The notes: a model not told the origin generated them from the sequence alone. A stretch of DNA of 33,422 nt from JANXSG01 sp038203935 (GCA_038203935.1 JBBRDM010000041.1:1-33422), one strand, 5' to 3'; numbered from the stretch's first letter, positions 22,633-30,951 are shown. Translations and numbers: made by a program.

Positions 22633-23508
22633 TTAAAACATTTTCCGGAAAGTCTCAGCTGCATTTCGCAAGTTTGCTCTTCGCTGAGGAATATCGTATT
22701 TCCCGAGAGATTCATCTTCCAGGCAGATATCACGATCATAACCTGCCGCTTTCAAAATGTCGATATATTTTTTATGGTCGATATCTCCTTCATGAATCGG
22801 AGAAACATATTTCTCATATTCGTATCCCATCTCTCTCATAGTTTCCACTATTTCCGCGGGATACTTGATATTCTTGATGTGCGTATGTTTTACAAGCGGT
22901 GCAAATTCCTGAAATATCTCGTACACTTTAGAGAGCGGCCAGCCTCTCCAGTAAAAATTACCGGAATCAAGTGTGAGCCCGAGACGGGGAGAATCTACTG
23001 CGGCAAGCAGTTCCCTGATGAATACGGGATCGTTGCCCTGGAAACCATGGTTTTCGATACCGAGTTCCACCTTAGAATCCGCGGTTGCAGCAAGTATGTT
23101 TTTAATGCTGTCAGCTACCAGCCGCTCACGTTCTTCCAGCGGCAGCTCTTTCTCGCCATGCATAATAGCATCTATGCGTACTGCAGGAGCGCCAAGATAT
23201 TCACATGCCCGGACGGTTGCAGCGGCCCAATCTACCTGGAACTGTTTATCATCCGCATTGAAATTATTTCCCATGCAGAGCGCCGAAATAGTGACTCCGT
23301 TCGCATCGGCCTGAGATTTTAGCTCCTTAAGATCTTCCGATAGGGTGATATTCAGGCGATTTTTTCCATCTTTTGGAGCGATCGCTGGTACGGTATAGTC
23401 CTCATTTACAAAAAGCTCAATTCCAGTTATACCCAGATCCTTCAATCCTTCTGCGAGGGTGGAATATTTAGCAGCGAAAATAATGTCGTCTCTTACTGAC
23501 ATGTACAT
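22633..23508 (-). CDS. Sugar phosphate isomerase/epimerase (xylose isomerase-like TIM barrel)
   Basis: About 291 residues from ATG 23508. Family features are ITGIELFVNEDYTVPAI near the N-terminus, APAVRIDAI, KVELGIENHGFQ (metal-binding Glu and the adjacent residues), RLGLTLDSGNFYW (metal Asp), KHTHIKN (metal His) and ICLEDESLG. The substrate is unknown. ATG 23508 has AAGGAG nine bases upstream and gives a normal N-terminus. The frame extends to 23580, but this overlaps the upstream membrane-protein gene. It is likely in an operon with that gene, 28 bases apart. It differs from the isomerase at 9899-10786 in length and motifs, so the two are paralogues, not copies. Confidence 0.88.
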   Translation of the reverse strand: MYMSVRDDIIFAAKYSTLAEGLKDLGITGIELFVNEDYTVPAIAPKDGKNRLNITLSEDLKELKSQADANGVTISALCMGNNFNADDKQFQVDWAAATVRACEYLGAPAVRIDAIMHGEKELPLEERERLVADSIKNILAATADSKVELGIENHGFQGNDPVFIRELLAAVDSPRLGLTLDSGNFYWRGWPLSKVYEIFQEFAPLVKHTHIKNIKYPAEIVETMREMGYEYEKYVSPIHEGDIDHKKYIDILKAAGYDRDICLEDESLGKYDIPQRRANLRNAAETFRKMF

Positions 23509-23536
23509 GCGGTAGTTCTCCTTTGAGTTATCCAAT

Positions 23537-25573
23537 TTAAATGTATATTTTGTATGTTTGCAGATGCTGTAAGGGACCATACAGCGCCCAAATCGAACCT
23601 GTTATGTAATCGCCTAATATCAGGCCCAGGAAAAAGGGAATGGCAGCGTTGTACATTTTCATTCCACCAAAACGTATTATAACTGCCTTCAGCACCCATG
23701 CGACGAAGAAACAAAACCAGAAATAGTCCATCGCGTAGGACACTGCGAGAGCGTATCCAGCCGGATGGAAGGGCCACCAAAGAAAACTGCTGCGCATTCC
23801 ACGCAGGAAAAGCACGATCAGAAATCCAGAAGCGACGTAAAATGACTGCAGCAGATTCACTTTTGCGGGTGTCTGAAGCCAGCCCTGCAGCTTATCAAAA
23901 CTCTCTGCGCCTACCCATCGTTTGAAGCCTGCGGCTTTCGCTGTAGCGCCTTCAGTGAAGGTGACGTGCATATTAGCCCAATAAGCAGCAAGTGTACCCC
24001 ATGCGAAAGCGATAACGAGCAGCCATAGTATGGAACTAGACTTAATTTTAGCTGATTCTCCCATTTTCATCGCTTCCAGTTGGTTCGGCATGGGATGGCA
24101 CCGATAACCGCGATTGAACCAGTACATGACGGATAGCGCGGTTAACGCCTGCGCCCCGATGGCCTGGCTCCCAAAAAGCGTGACCAGAATCAATCTGGGA
24201 TTAACGAAATATATTTCGTGTGGTGTACCCAACTCCGCGCGCACTCTAGTAAGCGTGATTGCAATTAAAAAATAGAGTCCAAAAAATGAAAGAGCAACCC
24301 ATGGGGTAAGTCCAATTTTACCGGAGAACCAGGCAAGCGAACAGACTCCCAGCGCTAATCCAATAAAAGCGGCACGATATTGATTCGCCGTGCTTCGATC
24401 TTTTGCCTGCACAGGAGAACTGCCTTTGAAAGCAATATCCCAGGTTCGACGGAACTGGCCGCGCAGAGCCCATACTATGGTCAGCCCCCAGGCTATCCAT
24501 GCGCCACTAGCCTGCTGCTCGAAGAAAGGAAAACCAGCGCTGCCAGGTCCATCGAGTCCTGCCGCAGAACCGAATACTTGAAACAGTTTTCTCGCCACAA
24601 AAAAGAACCAGCATGAAAACGACAGATCGAGTGGTACGAAGAAAGCCAGTCCGATAGCGAAGGGGTACATCGAAATGTTGGTTGGCCCGACGGCATTCCA
24701 CGGACGCACGGTTAAAAACTGCCCAACATCATAAAGTTTTACCATCTCGAGGTATGGAGTAGAGGGGTAAAGAGTATGCATGCCGTTGATTATATCGACT
24801 GCTGCTGCAATTCCAAACCCTGTCCACATCATTTTACTGGAGAAAAGTTTCATGCCCTGCGTACCGGATTCGCCGCTTAACGATTCCGTCATCGCCATCG
24901 GAAGCTGGACAATTGGAAAGGCAAGTCGTTCGTTATCGCTCCACTGTGTGCGTATGAGTATATTGAGGCATACACAGATGCCTATGAGCGTGCCAATAAA
25001 CAGAGTCCACCACATCAGCGGCCCGATAAAAGGCTTCCAGAACTGTGGATCATAGGCAGACACACTGCCCTGGTAATAACCTTTCAGTGCGGTTGAATCA
25101 TGCACCAGCCAAAATTTGGGCAGGAGCGCGAAAAAAAGGTCTTTCCAATGATTCTCGGGCGTCGCGAATCTGTCGGCATGCGCTATGGCGCCAAATAGGT
25201 TTTGAAACATATCGTGGCCGGCAAGCACGGTCCCAATAACCAGAAAGATATAGACCGTAAGCAGTTCGGCCTGCGTCAACGCCAGCTTTGGGGCTAGTTT
25301 CGGGAAATATCTCTTGACCGCCAGATTGATTATTACCAGCCAGAATAGAAAGAAAATGGGCGTTATAAAGAGTGGCAGACTGGTTCCATCAAGTGTATAC
25401 CAGCGAACTTCCACGACTGTAATCCAGTAGGTATTAGGTATTGTGAGGAGTAAGCTTAATAGTAGGGATCGCGCTGAAATTCCGTTTACGGCGCCGCCAG
25501 AAAGTGGTATGCGATCTTTATTACCAGCTGATTTTGTGGATATTGAAGTGACATCTGAGAATTTAGGATGCAT
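23537..25573 (-). CDS. DUF6785-like polytopic membrane protein
   Basis: About 678 residues from ATG 25573. It has roughly 12-14 hydrophobic helices. Recognisable parts are VRWYTLDGTSLPLFITPIFFLFWL, LTQAELLTVYIFLVIGT, WSDNERLAFPIVQLP, FFVPLDLSFSCWFFF, and TRVRAELGTPHEIYFVNPR. This looks like the DUF6785/DUF6784 family that is common in Planctomycetes, Armatimonadota and relatives. Its function is unknown to me; it resembles an oligopeptide transporter-like (OPT) fold by its many helices. ATG 25573 has no clear ribosome-binding site. A TTG at 25669 would add 32 residues that are polar and unlike the family. It is divergent from the small gene at 25705, and precedes the sugar isomerase gene on the same strand. 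Confidence 0.8.
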   Translation of the reverse strand: MHPKFSDVTSISTKSAGNKDRIPLSGGAVNGISARSLLLSLLLTIPNTYWITVVEVRWYTLDGTSLPLFITPIFFLFWLVIINLAVKRYFPKLAPKLALTQAELLTVYIFLVIGTVLAGHDMFQNLFGAIAHADRFATPENHWKDLFFALLPKFWLVHDSTALKGYYQGSVSAYDPQFWKPFIGPLMWWTLFIGTLIGICVCLNILIRTQWSDNERLAFPIVQLPMAMTESLSGESGTQGMKLFSSKMMWTGFGIAAAVDIINGMHTLYPSTPYLEMVKLYDVGQFLTVRPWNAVGPTNISMYPFAIGLAFFVPLDLSFSCWFFFVARKLFQVFGSAAGLDGPGSAGFPFFEQQASGAWIAWGLTIVWALRGQFRRTWDIAFKGSSPVQAKDRSTANQYRAAFIGLALGVCSLAWFSGKIGLTPWVALSFFGLYFLIAITLTRVRAELGTPHEIYFVNPRLILVTLFGSQAIGAQALTALSVMYWFNRGYRCHPMPNQLEAMKMGESAKIKSSSILWLLVIAFAWGTLAAYWANMHVTFTEGATAKAAGFKRWVGAESFDKLQGWLQTPAKVNLLQSFYVASGFLIVLFLRGMRSSFLWWPFHPAGYALAVSYAMDYFWFCFFVAWVLKAVIIRFGGMKMYNAAIPFFLGLILGDYITGSIWALYGPLQHLQTYKIYI

Positions 25574-25704
25574 ACCAGTATAATAACAGAAATGAACCCA
25601 GTTTGCAAGTTTACAGCTTTGATTTTCCGATGTTAATTTGTAATTAACGCATGTACTTAAAGAGTACAATAGTCAGAAGTACAATAATTAAAAGGAACCG
25701 TTTC

Positions 25705-25932
25705 ATGTTAGGAATATCGATTAAACTATTCGTTGTTGCCCTGGGTATTATCGCTATTTTTTACTGCGCAGCAAGTGTATTCCGCAATTCAAGAAAACTG
25801 CAGCAGCGGATGGATGAGTTTCGTGAAGAGCAGGATACCTACGATAAAAAGCATGGAGCACGAAATCCGTATGCGGCTCTTGCGGAGTTATATCAAGAAG
25901 AAGAGAATGAAAGATTAAAAAAAAGACGCTAA
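25705..25932 (+). CDS. Small single-pass membrane protein of unknown function
   Basis: 75 residues from ATG 25705, with AAAGGA about 8 bases upstream. Residues 5-27 form one hydrophobic helix (SIKLFVVALGIIAIFYCAASVF). The rest is charged, probably coiled (RKLQQRMDEFREEQDTYDKKHG), ending ALAELYQEEENERLKKRR. No family is recognised. It sits between divergent promoters of the DUF6785 gene and the nitrilase gene. The frame is open upstream to 25651 but the codons there lack a ribosome-binding site. Confidence 0.65.
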   Translation: MLGISIKLFVVALGIIAIFYCAASVFRNSRKLQQRMDEFREEQDTYDKKHGARNPYAALAELYQEEENERLKKRR

Positions 25933-26037
25933 ACCTTCTAGTTCCGATCTAAGTTATTCGGCGTACAGTGCCTATTTCTCGCATCGACAAGATTTCGGGT
26001 AAACTTTCGATGTTGATGAGCCGAGAGAGGGGACGAT

Positions 26038-26952
26038 TTGCAGTTGAAAGTGCACGCAGCCATCGGGCAGATGAAGCCGTACAAGGGCGATTTCAGAAGG
26101 AACCTCAATAGGCTGGGGGATCTATTCGAGCAGCTTGAAGAGGAGAGTTCGCAGATTAGTATTCTCACTCTCCCAGAAACCGCGCTGTCCGGATATTTCC
26201 TTGAGGGCGGCGTGCGGGATGCAGCGTTATCGAGCGCGGATCTATTTGCCGCACTTCTCGAACTGTACAGACAGCGTGTATCGAGACCGAATGCCTCCCT
26301 CGATATCTGTATTGGTTTCTATGAACTAAGCGATGGTAAATATTATAACAGTGCGCTTTATGCAACACTCACCCGGGCGGATTCTGATCTTGTCCGGGCG
26401 GGAATTATGCATGTCCACCGGAAGTTTTTCCTGCCGACCTACGGGGTATTTGACGAAAAGAGATTCGTATCCCGAGGCCGAACAATCGAGGCGTTTCCAA
26501 CCAGATTTGGTATGGCTGCCGTACTGATCTGTGAGGATGTATGGCACTCCATTTCTGCAACCATCGCTGCACTGCAGGGCGCTCAAACTATTTTTGTAAT
26601 CAGCGCTTCACCGGGCAGAGATTTCGGCGGTCAGCATGTCGGTTCGGTGCGCCGCTGGAATGTGCTTCTTCCATCGATAGCTGAAGAGCATAACATCTGG
26701 GTAGTCTATGCCGGTTTAGTTGGATTCGAGGGCGGAAAAGGCTTTACTGGCTCATCTCAGGTTATAGATCCGTGGGGCAACTGCCTTGTTACAGGATCTG
26801 TAACGGAGGAGTGTCTGGTAACGGCGACAATTGTGCGAGATGACGTGGCTGTCGCCCGTGCTGCATCCCCACTGCTGGCTGATCTGGAATCATCTCTTGG
26901 AGATGTGACACTGCAGCTCGAAAAGATTGCGCGGCTACCGCACTCTGTCTAA
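26038..26952 (+). CDS. Nitrilase-type amidohydrolase, likely glutaminase partner of NAD+ synthetase
   Basis: A 304-residue carbon-nitrogen hydrolase. The catalytic triad is visible as Glu47 (LPETALSGYFL), Lys129 (HRKFFLPTYGVFDE) and Cys165 (LICEDVWH). This motif set, with FDEKRF and EDVWH, matches the N-terminal glutaminase domain of glutamine-dependent NAD+ synthetase, as well as close nitrilase relatives. It could supply ammonia to the NadE enzyme encoded downstream. In many bacteria these are fused in one polypeptide; here they are separate frames 368 bases apart. The start is TTG at 26038, five bases after GAGAGGGG; no ATG is available. Confidence 0.88.
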   Translation: MQLKVHAAIGQMKPYKGDFRRNLNRLGDLFEQLEEESSQISILTLPETALSGYFLEGGVRDAALSSADLFAALLELYRQRVSRPNASLDICIGFYELSDGKYYNSALYATLTRADSDLVRAGIMHVHRKFFLPTYGVFDEKRFVSRGRTIEAFPTRFGMAAVLICEDVWHSISATIAALQGAQTIFVISASPGRDFGGQHVGSVRRWNVLLPSIAEEHNIWVVYAGLVGFEGGKGFTGSSQVIDPWGNCLVTGSVTEECLVTATIVRDDVAVARAASPLLADLESSLGDVTLQLEKIARLPHSV

Positions 26953-26991
26953 GATACTAAACATAACGTCTCAAGTGTGCCTAAGGTTTAC

Positions 26992-27270
26992 TTTTAACCA
27001 CGGAATACACGGAGCACACGGCAAAAAGCAATTCCAGGAAAGTCATTAGGAATTCTCCATGCCGTGAAAAACCAGTATCTGCTGCCTGCGGCCAACCGTC
27101 CTGCGGACGGGGGATTCTATTTCACATCAATCGCTTCCAGGCATTAAAGTAGCTGTTTGTAAGGCCTGCAGCAGCTGTCGTATGGACGAGAATTCTATTT
27201 GTTTCTGCATGCACACACAATTTCTAGTATCTATTTTATCCGTGTATTGCGTGTATTTCGTAGTTTAAAA
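26992..27270. repeat. 279-bp element with imperfect terminal inverted repeats, between amidase and NadE genes
   Basis: The left arm (26992-27027, starting TTTTAACCACGGAATACACG) and right arm (27234-27270, ending GTAGTTTAAAA) are inverted and about 80% identical over 35 bases. They carry repeated CACGGA/ACACGG units. Between them, CCGTCC-TGC-GGACGG (27096-27110) is a perfect hairpin. No coding frame was found inside. The element occupies most of the 368-base gap (26953-27320). It resembles a small non-autonomous mobile repeat (MITE), but no target-site duplication was identified. Confidence 0.6.
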
Positions 27271-27320
27271 ATAAGAGGCTGCTTCATTGGTGATGCCATA
27301 TCGAGGCATAGGAGTTCAGA

Positions 27321-28184
27321 TTGAATAGGTTCCCTGTATTGCGAGCCCCGAGTATTGATATCGAATCGGATATCAACCTGAAGGTAAACGAAGCGCTGCT
27401 CAATGAGTGGCTTATCGCTTTTTTACAGGATGAGATTACCCGTCGCAGAGGGTTCAAGCAGGCCGTTTTGGCGCTGTCTGGCGGTGTAGATTCATCGCTG
27501 GTTGCGTATCTGTTGGCGGCAGCTCTCGGGCCTAAGAATGTGCTCGCAATACGCATGCCCTATAAGAGTTCCTCATCAGACAGCCTGGATCACGCACAGT
27601 TGGTTGCAGATGCCACCGGAATTAATATGGAGACTATCGAAATTACCGATGCTGTCGATGGATACTTGAAGTTATGTCCGGATGCGGATGGCCGCCGCAG
27701 GGGCAATGTCATGGCACGTACGAGGATGATCGTCCTTTTCGATCAGAGCCAGAAACTGGGAACCATCCCGGTAGGAACCGGAAATAAGACCGAGAGGCTG
27801 TTTGGCTATTTCACCTGGCATGCAGATGATTCCCCGCCCGTCAATCCGCTGGGCGATCTCTACAAATCTCAGGTATGGGACCTGGCGGCCTATTTGGGAG
27901 TACCCGAAGTCATCGTGAAGAAACCGGCATCGGCTGATCTGGTGGTTGGGCAGACCGACGAAGGTGATTTCGGTATCTCCTATCCTAAAGCAGATCGCAT
28001 TCTGTTTTACCTATTGCAAGGTTATTCTGCTTCCAGGCTGTGCGAAATGGGGTTCCCGGAGTCCGAAGTGACGCTCGTCAAGAAAAGGCTGGACTCCACC
28101 CATTGGAAACGACATCTGCCCACAACGGCGATGCTCTCTTCCACCTCTATCAACGACTACTATCTCAGGCCAGTGGACTACTAG
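27321..28184 (+). CDS. nadE: NAD+ synthetase (ammonia-dependent domain)
   Basis: A 287-residue adenine nucleotide alpha hydrolase. The P-loop SGGVDSS (53-59) is followed by IPVGTGNKTERLFGYFTWHADDSPPVNPLGDLYKSQVW and the late VKKPASADLVVGQTDEGDFGISYPKADRIL. It adenylates and amidates nicotinic acid adenine dinucleotide to NAD+ in the cytoplasm. The amidase domain is absent but a nitrilase-family gene lies upstream. TTG start at 27321, six bases after AGGAG. Its 3' end overlaps the permease open frame by at least 82 bases, so the two genes are probably co-expressed, though their functions do not obviously match. Confidence 0.93.
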   Translation: MNRFPVLRAPSIDIESDINLKVNEALLNEWLIAFLQDEITRRRGFKQAVLALSGGVDSSLVAYLLAAALGPKNVLAIRMPYKSSSSDSLDHAQLVADATGINMETIEITDAVDGYLKLCPDADGRRRGNVMARTRMIVLFDQSQKLGTIPVGTGNKTERLFGYFTWHADDSPPVNPLGDLYKSQVWDLAAYLGVPEVIVKKPASADLVVGQTDEGDFGISYPKADRILFYLLQGYSASRLCEMGFPESEVTLVKKRLDSTHWKRHLPTTAMLSSTSINDYYLRPVDY

Positions 28185-29329
28185 CCCTGAGCACCCCATC
28201 AGCTAATTCTAAAGCTGCAGTCAGCAGTTTCTCGAGCTCAATCAGGCCGTGGTTCATTCTGGCAATCGTTTGCGGTCTATTCAGTCTCCATCCAGATTTT
28301 CGGCACATATTCTGGACGTCTGCCCATCTCCCCGATGTCATGCAGCAGTCCGGGCGCAATATCGTGCTGGCGGTGGGCATGTCGTTTGTGATTCTGCTGG
28401 GCGGCATCGATCTATCGGTAGGCGCGGTGCTGGCGCTTTCCGGTGTCGCTATGGCGATGGCGATGCAGGGATCTTTGCCTGTCTGGCTGATTTTCACCGC
28501 AGCTATCCCGATATCAGCTGGCGCAGCGCTTCTTATTTCCCAAAGACTCAACAAAGTGCATTCTGGCAGCCGAAAGTTCATTACGCTGGTATCATTTGGG
28601 TTTATTGAGGTGATCCTTGGGCTGATCCTGATAAAAGTTGTCTCAGGCGGAGTAAAGATGGAGGCGGCTATCTTGATCGGACTATCGATAGGAGTTGCCT
28701 GCGGACTGCTGAACGGGCTGACAGTCTCAGTAGGAAAGGTGCCCTCCTTCGTTACTACCCTCGGCATGATGAGCGCCGCACGCGGCCTGACGCTCTATGC
28801 AACCGACGGCAGCAGCGTGACTGCCTCGTTTCAGCGCTTCATGGCGTTAGGGCAGGGCGGGCCACTTGTTATTATTACCCTGGTAGTAGTGGCGCTTGGA
28901 TCGCTCATACTCACAAAACTAAAACTCGGCAGATACACCCTGGCTATCGGAGGGAGTGAACAGGCGGCGCAGCTCTCCGGAGTAGATGTTACGCTTTATA
29001 AAACCGCCGGATTCGCATTGTGCGGGCTGGCGGCGGCGATCGGAGGACTTCTGGTAACGGCGAAATTCGGACTGGCGGATACGAATGCAGGCACAGGCGC
29101 GGAACTGGAAGCAATCGCGGCGGTAGTGATCGGGGGAACCAGTCTGAGCGGAGGCAAGGGATCGATTATTGGGGCGCTGGTAGGTGCGCTGTCGATCACG
29201 GTAATCGAGGAGGGATTGGTGCTCAGCGGGGTGAAAAGTAACCTGCAGCCAGTCATATTAGGCGCGGTAATTGTCCTCACGGTTTTTATCGATCAGTTTC
29301 GGCAGGGCAGCCGTCTGTCGATCAAATAG
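28103..29329 (+). CDS. ABC transporter permease, ribose/xylose (RbsC) type
   Basis: A permease with about 8-9 helices. The family signature is GMSFVILLGGIDLSVGAVLALSG, followed by LNGLTVSVGKVPSFVTTLGMMSAARG, and AQLSGVDVTLYKTAGFALCGLAAAIGG. The C-terminal TSLSGGKGSIIGALVGALSI contains the conserved G-rich loop. The start is uncertain. After the nadE stop (28184) there is no ATG, GTG or TTG in this frame before the first helix, so translation must begin inside nadE: TTG 28103 or GTG 28040 (or a CTG at 28187). No good ribosome-binding site is seen for any. By family it imports a monosaccharide with a binding protein and an ATPase; the ATPase gene is not in the window. It ends 23 bases before the binding-protein gene. 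Confidence 0.85.
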   Translation: METTSAHNGDALFHLYQRLLSQASGLLALSTPSANSKAAVSSFSSSIRPWFILAIVCGLFSLHPDFRHIFWTSAHLPDVMQQSGRNIVLAVGMSFVILLGGIDLSVGAVLALSGVAMAMAMQGSLPVWLIFTAAIPISAGAALLISQRLNKVHSGSRKFITLVSFGFIEVILGLILIKVVSGGVKMEAAILIGLSIGVACGLLNGLTVSVGKVPSFVTTLGMMSAARGLTLYATDGSSVTASFQRFMALGQGGPLVIITLVVVALGSLILTKLKLGRYTLAIGGSEQAAQLSGVDVTLYKTAGFALCGLAAAIGGLLVTAKFGLADTNAGTGAELEAIAAVVIGGTSLSGGKGSIIGALVGALSITVIEEGLVLSGVKSNLQPVILGAVIVLTVFIDQFRQGSRLSIK

Positions 29330-29352
29330 AATAGTTTCAAAGGAGACCATCG

Positions 29353-30600
29353 ATGTTTTCTAGATTGCATAAGACTTTAATTAACCCCGTACCTAACCCC
29401 CCGACCCCCTTCCCTGCACGCACAAACGATAAGGCTGTTTGCGCTAAGGAAGGGGGCGAGTCAGTATCTGAAATTCCCCCTTCCCTCCGAGGTACGAGGG
29501 AATCAGGGAAGGGGGTCAGGGGGTTAGGTAAAAATTGGAATATTCCTACTTATGCCAGAAGTTCATACAATGGATTAATAATCATTGGTTTAGGATTAAT
29601 ATTTGCTGGCTGTGGCAAAGAACAGGCGGACAATGCGATCCCGGTGAAGCCAACTCCGCCGCAGGCGTCTGCCAGCTCGCCGAAAGATTTGCAGGTCACG
29701 CCGCCTGCCGCCGTCGCCACACTTTCCAGTTTGGATGGAGTGACGCATGCCAATAAACCCTACAAGATCGTCCTGATTGTGAAGACGCGTAACAACCCGT
29801 TCTTCACACCGATGATCGCAGCGTTTGAGCAGACTGCGAAGGAGATGGGTGCGGAGAGCGAGGTGCAGGCTCCGCCGCAGGAGATGGATACCGAAAAGCA
29901 GTTTGCACTAGTCCAGACGGAGATCAGCAAGGGCGTTCAGGCGATCTGCATCGCTCCCGCCGACTCGAAAGGTATCGTCCCGGCACTAAAATCTGCTATC
30001 GATAAGGGAATCGTGGTGATCAACCTGGATAACCGTGTCGATGCGGCCACTGCGACTGCTCAGAACACCTCTATGGGCGGATACGTGGGCGCGGACAATG
30101 AGGCCGGAGGCAAGCTGGCTGGAGAAGCAATGGTGGCGGCTCTGCATGGCAAGGGCAATGTGGCTATTCTGGAGGGCAAGCGGGGCGTCGATAATGCGGA
30201 GGCGCGCAAGCGCGGTTTCACCTCAGCCGTGAAGGGGAAGCTGAACATTGTGGCTTCTGAAGAGGCGGAGTGGGATACCGAAAAGGCGTACAAGAAGACG
30301 CAGAATATCCTGGCGGCGCATCCAGATATCGTGGGCATTTTCTGCGCGAATGACAAGATGGCAGTGGGGACCATGAAGGCGGTGGAGGAAGCGGGCAAGA
30401 AGGGTAAAATAACCGTCATCGGTTACGATAACATACCCGATGTGAAGCCGGCGCTGGCCTCCGGCGCGATGTTGGCTACGATAGAGCAGCACCCCGATTC
30501 GATGGGGAAATACGGTGTGAAAATGGCGGTGGGAATTCTGAATGGCACCATCGCGAAGGGCGGAGAGATCCTGGTACCTTTAGATACGGTTAAGAAGTAG
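29353..30600 (+). CDS. Sugar-binding lipoprotein (RbsB-like) with an in-frame palindromic insertion near the N-terminus
   Basis: A 415-residue periplasmic binding protein of the ribose type. The binding domain starts at about 135 (KIVLIVKTRNNPFF) and includes QAICIAPADSKGIVPALKSAIDKGIVVINLDNR, NVAILEGKRGVDNAEARKRGF and GIFCANDKMAVGTMKAVEEAG. A lipobox FAGC is at residues 84-87 after a hydrophobic stretch, making a lipoprotein likely. The oddity is a roughly 70-residue region before the signal sequence: residues 14-59 are encoded by a 137-bp palindromic element. The start ATG has AAAGGAG seven bases upstream. Translation from this start yields an n-region far longer than normal, so export may be affected. 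No in-frame start lies between the element and the hydrophobic core. Confidence 0.9.
   Translation: MFSRLHKTLINPVPNPPTPFPARTNDKAVCAKEGGESVSEIPPSLRGTRESGKGVRGLGKNWNIPTYARSSYNGLIIIGLGLIFAGCGKEQADNAIPVKPTPPQASASSPKDLQVTPPAAVATLSSLDGVTHANKPYKIVLIVKTRNNPFFTPMIAAFEQTAKEMGAESEVQAPPQEMDTEKQFALVQTEISKGVQAICIAPADSKGIVPALKSAIDKGIVVINLDNRVDAATATAQNTSMGGYVGADNEAGGKLAGEAMVAALHGKGNVAILEGKRGVDNAEARKRGFTSAVKGKLNIVASEEAEWDTEKAYKKTQNILAAHPDIVGIFCANDKMAVGTMKAVEEAGKKGKITVIGYDNIPDVKPALASGAMLATIEQHPDSMGKYGVKMAVGILNGTIAKGGEILVPLDTVKK
29392..29528. repeat. 137-bp palindromic repeat element inserted in the coding frame of the RbsB-like gene
   Basis: The 25-bp arms 29392-29416 and 29504-29528 are reverse complements with one mismatch. 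They are pyrimidine-rich on the left and purine-rich on the right. An inner hairpin (29476-29486 with 29505-29515) is a perfect 11-bp stem with an 18-base loop that is 17/18 identical, in inverse orientation, to the loop of the hairpin at 30790-30829. Another inner hairpin spans about 29405-29455. A TA flanks each side, a possible minimal target duplication. Confidence 0.85.
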
Positions 30601-30674
30601 GATTTACCTCACCCCAACCCCTAACCTAATCCCTCCTTCCTCGCTAAGAGTGGGGCAGTAATTTTAATGCAGGT

Positions 30675-30744
30675 ACTTCGAAGCGACTATTATCTTGCTG
30701 TCACCCTTCTCCCTAGCGAGGAACGAGTGGTGGAGGGAGAAGGG
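30675..30744. repeat. 70-bp repeat, copy 1
   Basis: Begins ACTTCGAAGCGACTATTATC and contains an 11-bp perfect inverted repeat (CCCTTCTCCCT 30704-30714, AGGGAGAAGGG 30734-30744). It matches copy 2 at 68 of 70 positions. Confidence 0.92.
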
Positions 30745-30789
30745 CCGGGGATGAGGGTTCGAACCGCGAGATTGTACCCTCACTCCCGG

Positions 30790-30829
30790 CCTCTCTCCCT
30801 GATTCCCTCGTGCCTCGGAGGGAGAGAGG
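30790..30829. repeat. Hairpin unit between the two 70-bp copies
   Basis: CCTCTCTCCCT (30790-30800) pairs perfectly with AGGGAGAGAGG (30819-30829). Its 18-base loop is, in reverse complement, nearly identical to the loop in the insertion at 29487-29504. Confidence 0.88.
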
Positions 30830-30850
30830 AGCAAGTACGCTGCCCTATTC

Positions 30851-30920
30851 ACTTCGAAGCGACTATTATCTTGCTGTCCCCCTTCTCCCTAGCGAGGAAC
30901 GAGCGGTGGAGGGAGAAGGG
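30851..30920. repeat. 70-bp repeat, copy 2
   Basis: Same orientation as copy 1, with two substitutions in 70 bases, and the same 11-bp stem (CCCTTCTCCCT and AGGGAGAAGGG). The two copies are 106 bases apart. Confidence 0.92.
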
Positions 30921-30924
30921 ACGG

Positions 30925-30951
30925 GACGCCCACTGTCTTAAGGAGGGCGTC
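30925..30951. terminator. Hairpin between the convergent RbsB-like and repeat-family genes, probable terminator
   Basis: GACGCCC (30925-30931) pairs perfectly with GGGCGTC (30945-30951) around a 13-base loop, followed by TATTTGTG on the plus strand. It lies directly between two convergent genes, so it may work in both directions; the T-tract is weak. Confidence 0.5.

Larger units (their letters stand above)
30601..30924. repeat. Array of related hairpin repeats after the RbsB-like gene
   Basis: This non-coding stretch consists of related CT-rich/AG-rich palindromes: a partial unit at 30606-30655, the two 70-bp direct copies given separately, and a middle unit of opposite orientation at 30790-30829. 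The family is shared with the element in the gene upstream. No credible protein is encoded. Confidence 0.8.

Noticed and set aside
23509..23580. N-terminal extension of the second sugar isomerase
   Set aside because: It would overlap the upstream membrane-protein gene, and ATG 23508 has a clear AAGGAG.
30756..30772. GGTTCGAACC-like sequence reminiscent of a tRNA T-arm
   Set aside because: No acceptor or anticodon stems surround it and it lies within the hairpin-repeat array.
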